A model generated the notes under the pieces. It searched no databases. It was given only the letters and a program-made list of their open reading frames with translations, and was not told the origin of the DNA. A DNA stretch of 5,109 bases, taken from NCBI GenBank assembly GCA_035646535.1, contig DASRPD010000041.1, positions 1 through 5,109 on the forward strand. The letters run 5' to 3'. The translations under genes and the position numbers were made by a program. Origin of the DNA: DASRPD01 sp035646535. Its GTDB lineage: Bacteria > Actinomycetota > Acidimicrobiia > IMCC26256 > JANYLB01. Numbering within the stretch: the stretch's first letter is position 1; every line of letters begins with the position of its first letter. Shown here one piece after another: positions 4,726-5,109 of the stretch.

Positions 4726-5109
4726 TCATCCATCGAATCCCACAACCCCCGGCTCGCGCGCTATCCCGAGGCTGTTCAGCGTGAAGGCGACCATGTGGTA
4801 CGAGCCGACCAACATCGGGACCTCGATGAGCTGGTGTTCGTCGTAGCGGGCGGCGAGGGCCGTCCAGGTCGCATCGCCGATGCAGTTGTCATCGTGCAGC
4901 TCGTCGACCGCTCGAAGCAGCAGCGCGTCGGATGCGTCCCACCCCGGCGCATCCGGTCCTGCTTGCAGCCACGCGATCTCGGCGGCGGACACCCCACCCT
5001 CGGTGGCGATGCGCACGTGCTGGCCCCACTCGTACTCCGCCCCGCAGCGGGCGGCGGTGCGAAGGATCATCAGCTCCCGGTCGCGGGCGGGAAGCGCGCC
5101 GGTCAGCAG
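4726..5109 (-). CDS. Carboxymuconolactone decarboxylase/AhpD-like family protein, 5' truncated by window edge
   Basis: The frame is open to the right edge, so the 127 visible residues are the C-terminal part of a longer protein; the Met at base 5070 is internal. The read begins LLTGALPARDRELMILRTAARCGAEYEWGQH, which carries the family signature 'L..R.rEl.ILR.A.r.g..YEWgqH' followed by an all-helical stretch with DALLLRAVDELHDD and YDEHQLIEVPMLVGSYHMVAF. Visible Cys22 is not part of a CxxC pair, so the AhpD-type redox centre is absent and a peroxidase-reductant role is unlikely. Members of this type are about 180 residues long, so roughly 50-60 residues are missing. They are common beside actinobacterial lipid and steroid genes, but their reaction is mostly unknown. 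It lies on the same strand as the phosphotransferase gene, 102 bases upstream of it, so it may belong to a separate transcript. Confidence 0.88.
   Translation of the reverse strand: MLTGALPARDRELMILRTAARCGAEYEWGQHVRIATEGGVSAAEIAWLQAGPDAPGWDASDALLLRAVDELHDDNCIGDATWTALAARYDEHQLIEVPMLVGSYHMVAFTLNSLGIAREPGVVGFDG

Noticed and set aside
3926..4729. Arginine-rich open frame on - covering the N-terminal half of the phosphotransferase.
   Set aside because: It is a +1-type shadow of the kinase frame, made almost entirely of Arg, Gly, Pro and Ala, and carries no motif. The kinase frame has all catalytic residues.

Overview
The window looks like chromosomal DNA from a high-GC actinobacterium. Codon third positions are strongly G/C. 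The cytochrome P450 closely resembles actinobacterial CYP142/CYP125-type enzymes, and two GTG-started genes sit 6-7 bases behind TANNNT -10 boxes, the layout of leaderless actinobacterial genes. I cannot name the genus; a mycobacterium-like or acidimicrobial lineage is a guess from remembered similarity. I see no mobile element, tRNA, rRNA or CRISPR array. Coding density is very high and no gene-free stretch exceeds about 100 bases.

Layout from left to right: (1) the C-terminal part of a short-chain dehydrogenase/reductase (SDR) on +, entering at its catalytic Tyr; (2) a complete P450 on -, convergent with it, with only 6 bases between the stops; (3) a 65-base divergent promoter region; (4) a complete zinc alcohol dehydrogenase on +; (5) a complete SDR on -, convergent with the dehydrogenase across 9 bases; (6) a complete APH/ecdysteroid-kinase-like phosphotransferase on -, 31 bases upstream of that SDR and probably in one operon with it; (7) a 102-base intergenic region with a candidate promoter and a perfect 12-base palindrome; (8) the C-terminal part of a carboxymuconolactone decarboxylase/AhpD-like protein on -, cut by the right edge.

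The gene set reads as catabolism or remodelling of a hydrophobic substrate such as a steroid, terpenoid or branched lipid. The P450 could hydroxylate an unactivated carbon, the zinc dehydrogenase could oxidise the alcohol, and the SDRs could handle ring or side-chain alcohols and ketones. The phosphotransferase is the least expected partner: by its motifs it is a small-molecule hydroxyl kinase rather than a resistance enzyme, and it may phosphorylate a hydroxylated intermediate. The enzyme families are well supported by motifs. The substrate and the pathway are inference. The main non-coding signals are two matching leaderless promoters, each with a palindrome at its -35 region.
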